Shown piece by piece: positions 63,855-64,000 of a DNA stretch of 64,000 nt. Below the pieces are notes generated by a model. The model searched no databases. It had not been told where the DNA came from and saw only the letters and a program-made list of their open reading frames with translations. The DNA lies in assembly GCA_023423935.1 (NCBI GenBank), contig JAFAEQ010000058.1:88180-152179 (forward strand). Direction: 5' to 3'. This DNA is from Pseudomonadota bacterium. Its GTDB lineage: Bacteria > Pseudomonadota > Gammaproteobacteria > Steroidobacterales > Steroidobacteraceae. Position 1 is the stretch's first letter; every line of letters begins with the position of its first letter. The translations under genes were made by a program, and so were the position numbers.

Positions 63855-64000
63855 TCACTTCAAAATCTTGGAGACGACGCCGGCACCGACCGTCTTGCCG
63901 CCTTCGCGAATCGCAAAGCGCAGACCGTCTTCCATCGCGATCGGCGCAATCAGCTCGACCACCATTTTGATGTTGTCGCCGGGCATCACCATCTCCACGC
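63855..64000 (-). CDS. tuf: elongation factor Tu, C-terminal fragment (continues beyond window)
   Basis: The last 48 codons are visible: MVMPGDNIKMVVELI, MEDGLRFAIREGGKTVGAGVVSKILK and a TGA. This is the canonical C-terminus of EF-Tu domain III. Gene order tuf-rpsJ matches the str/S10 junction. The 5' part is outside the window. Confidence 0.97.
   Translation of the reverse strand, partial: VEMVMPGDNIKMVVELIAPIAMEDGLRFAIREGGKTVGAGVVSKILK

Overview
This window is GC-rich, gene-dense chromosomal DNA from a Gammaproteobacterium. The full S10-spc-alpha ribosomal protein order, the miaB-phoH-ybeY-corC-lnt cluster, soluble transhydrogenase SthA, and two TonB-dependent receptors all fit that class. 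The long TonB receptors, GDSL lipoprotein and ApbE suggest a free-living heterotroph, possibly of the Steroidobacter/Nevskia group, but that finer placement is inference. No prophage, insertion sequence, CRISPR array, tRNA or rRNA was recognised.

Layout. Positions 1-3.2 kb (-) carry an RND efflux pair. 3.7-7.7 kb (+) carry an M48 membrane protease, a small orphan gene and a Hanks-type pseudokinase. 8.1-11 kb (-) carry a TonB receptor and a DUF2946 metal-associated protein. 11.1-19.2 kb (-) carry a complete kdp potassium-import operon (a newly noted 31-codon ORF, then kdpF-A-B-C-D-E). 19.4-22.6 kb carry CorA, a dicarboxylate/amino-acid symporter and UppP. 22.9-24.8 kb (+) carry a membrane-bound C13 caspase-like protein. 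24.8-31 kb (-) carry ssb, miaB, phoH, ybeY, corC and lnt, with uvrA divergent from ssb. 34-43 kb hold a PVC-type cytochrome, a Dph6-like ATP pyrophosphatase, a 181-bp tandem repeat, a GNAT, a small lipoprotein, PepQ, MscL and SthA. 43.5-48.2 kb (+) hold a second TonB receptor, a GDSL lipoprotein and ApbE. 48.7-64 kb (-) hold rplQ-rpoA-alpha-spc-S10-rpsJ-tuf.

The most unusual feature is not a gene. Nearly every tandem or convergent intergenic gap that is not minimal is filled by one of about seven families of short degenerate repeat words, arranged as inverted arms. The orientation is consistent: the sense arm follows a stop codon, and the complementary arm precedes the next start codon or follows the stop of the facing gene. 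Divergent promoter gaps lack them. The arms occur even inside the ribosomal operons and between kdpA and kdpB, and in two cases they form the C-terminal codons of a protein. This consistent geometry is the best candidate for an undescribed system here.

Coordinates were read by hand from the sequence. Functional calls rest on recognised motifs and family lengths, not on database searches.
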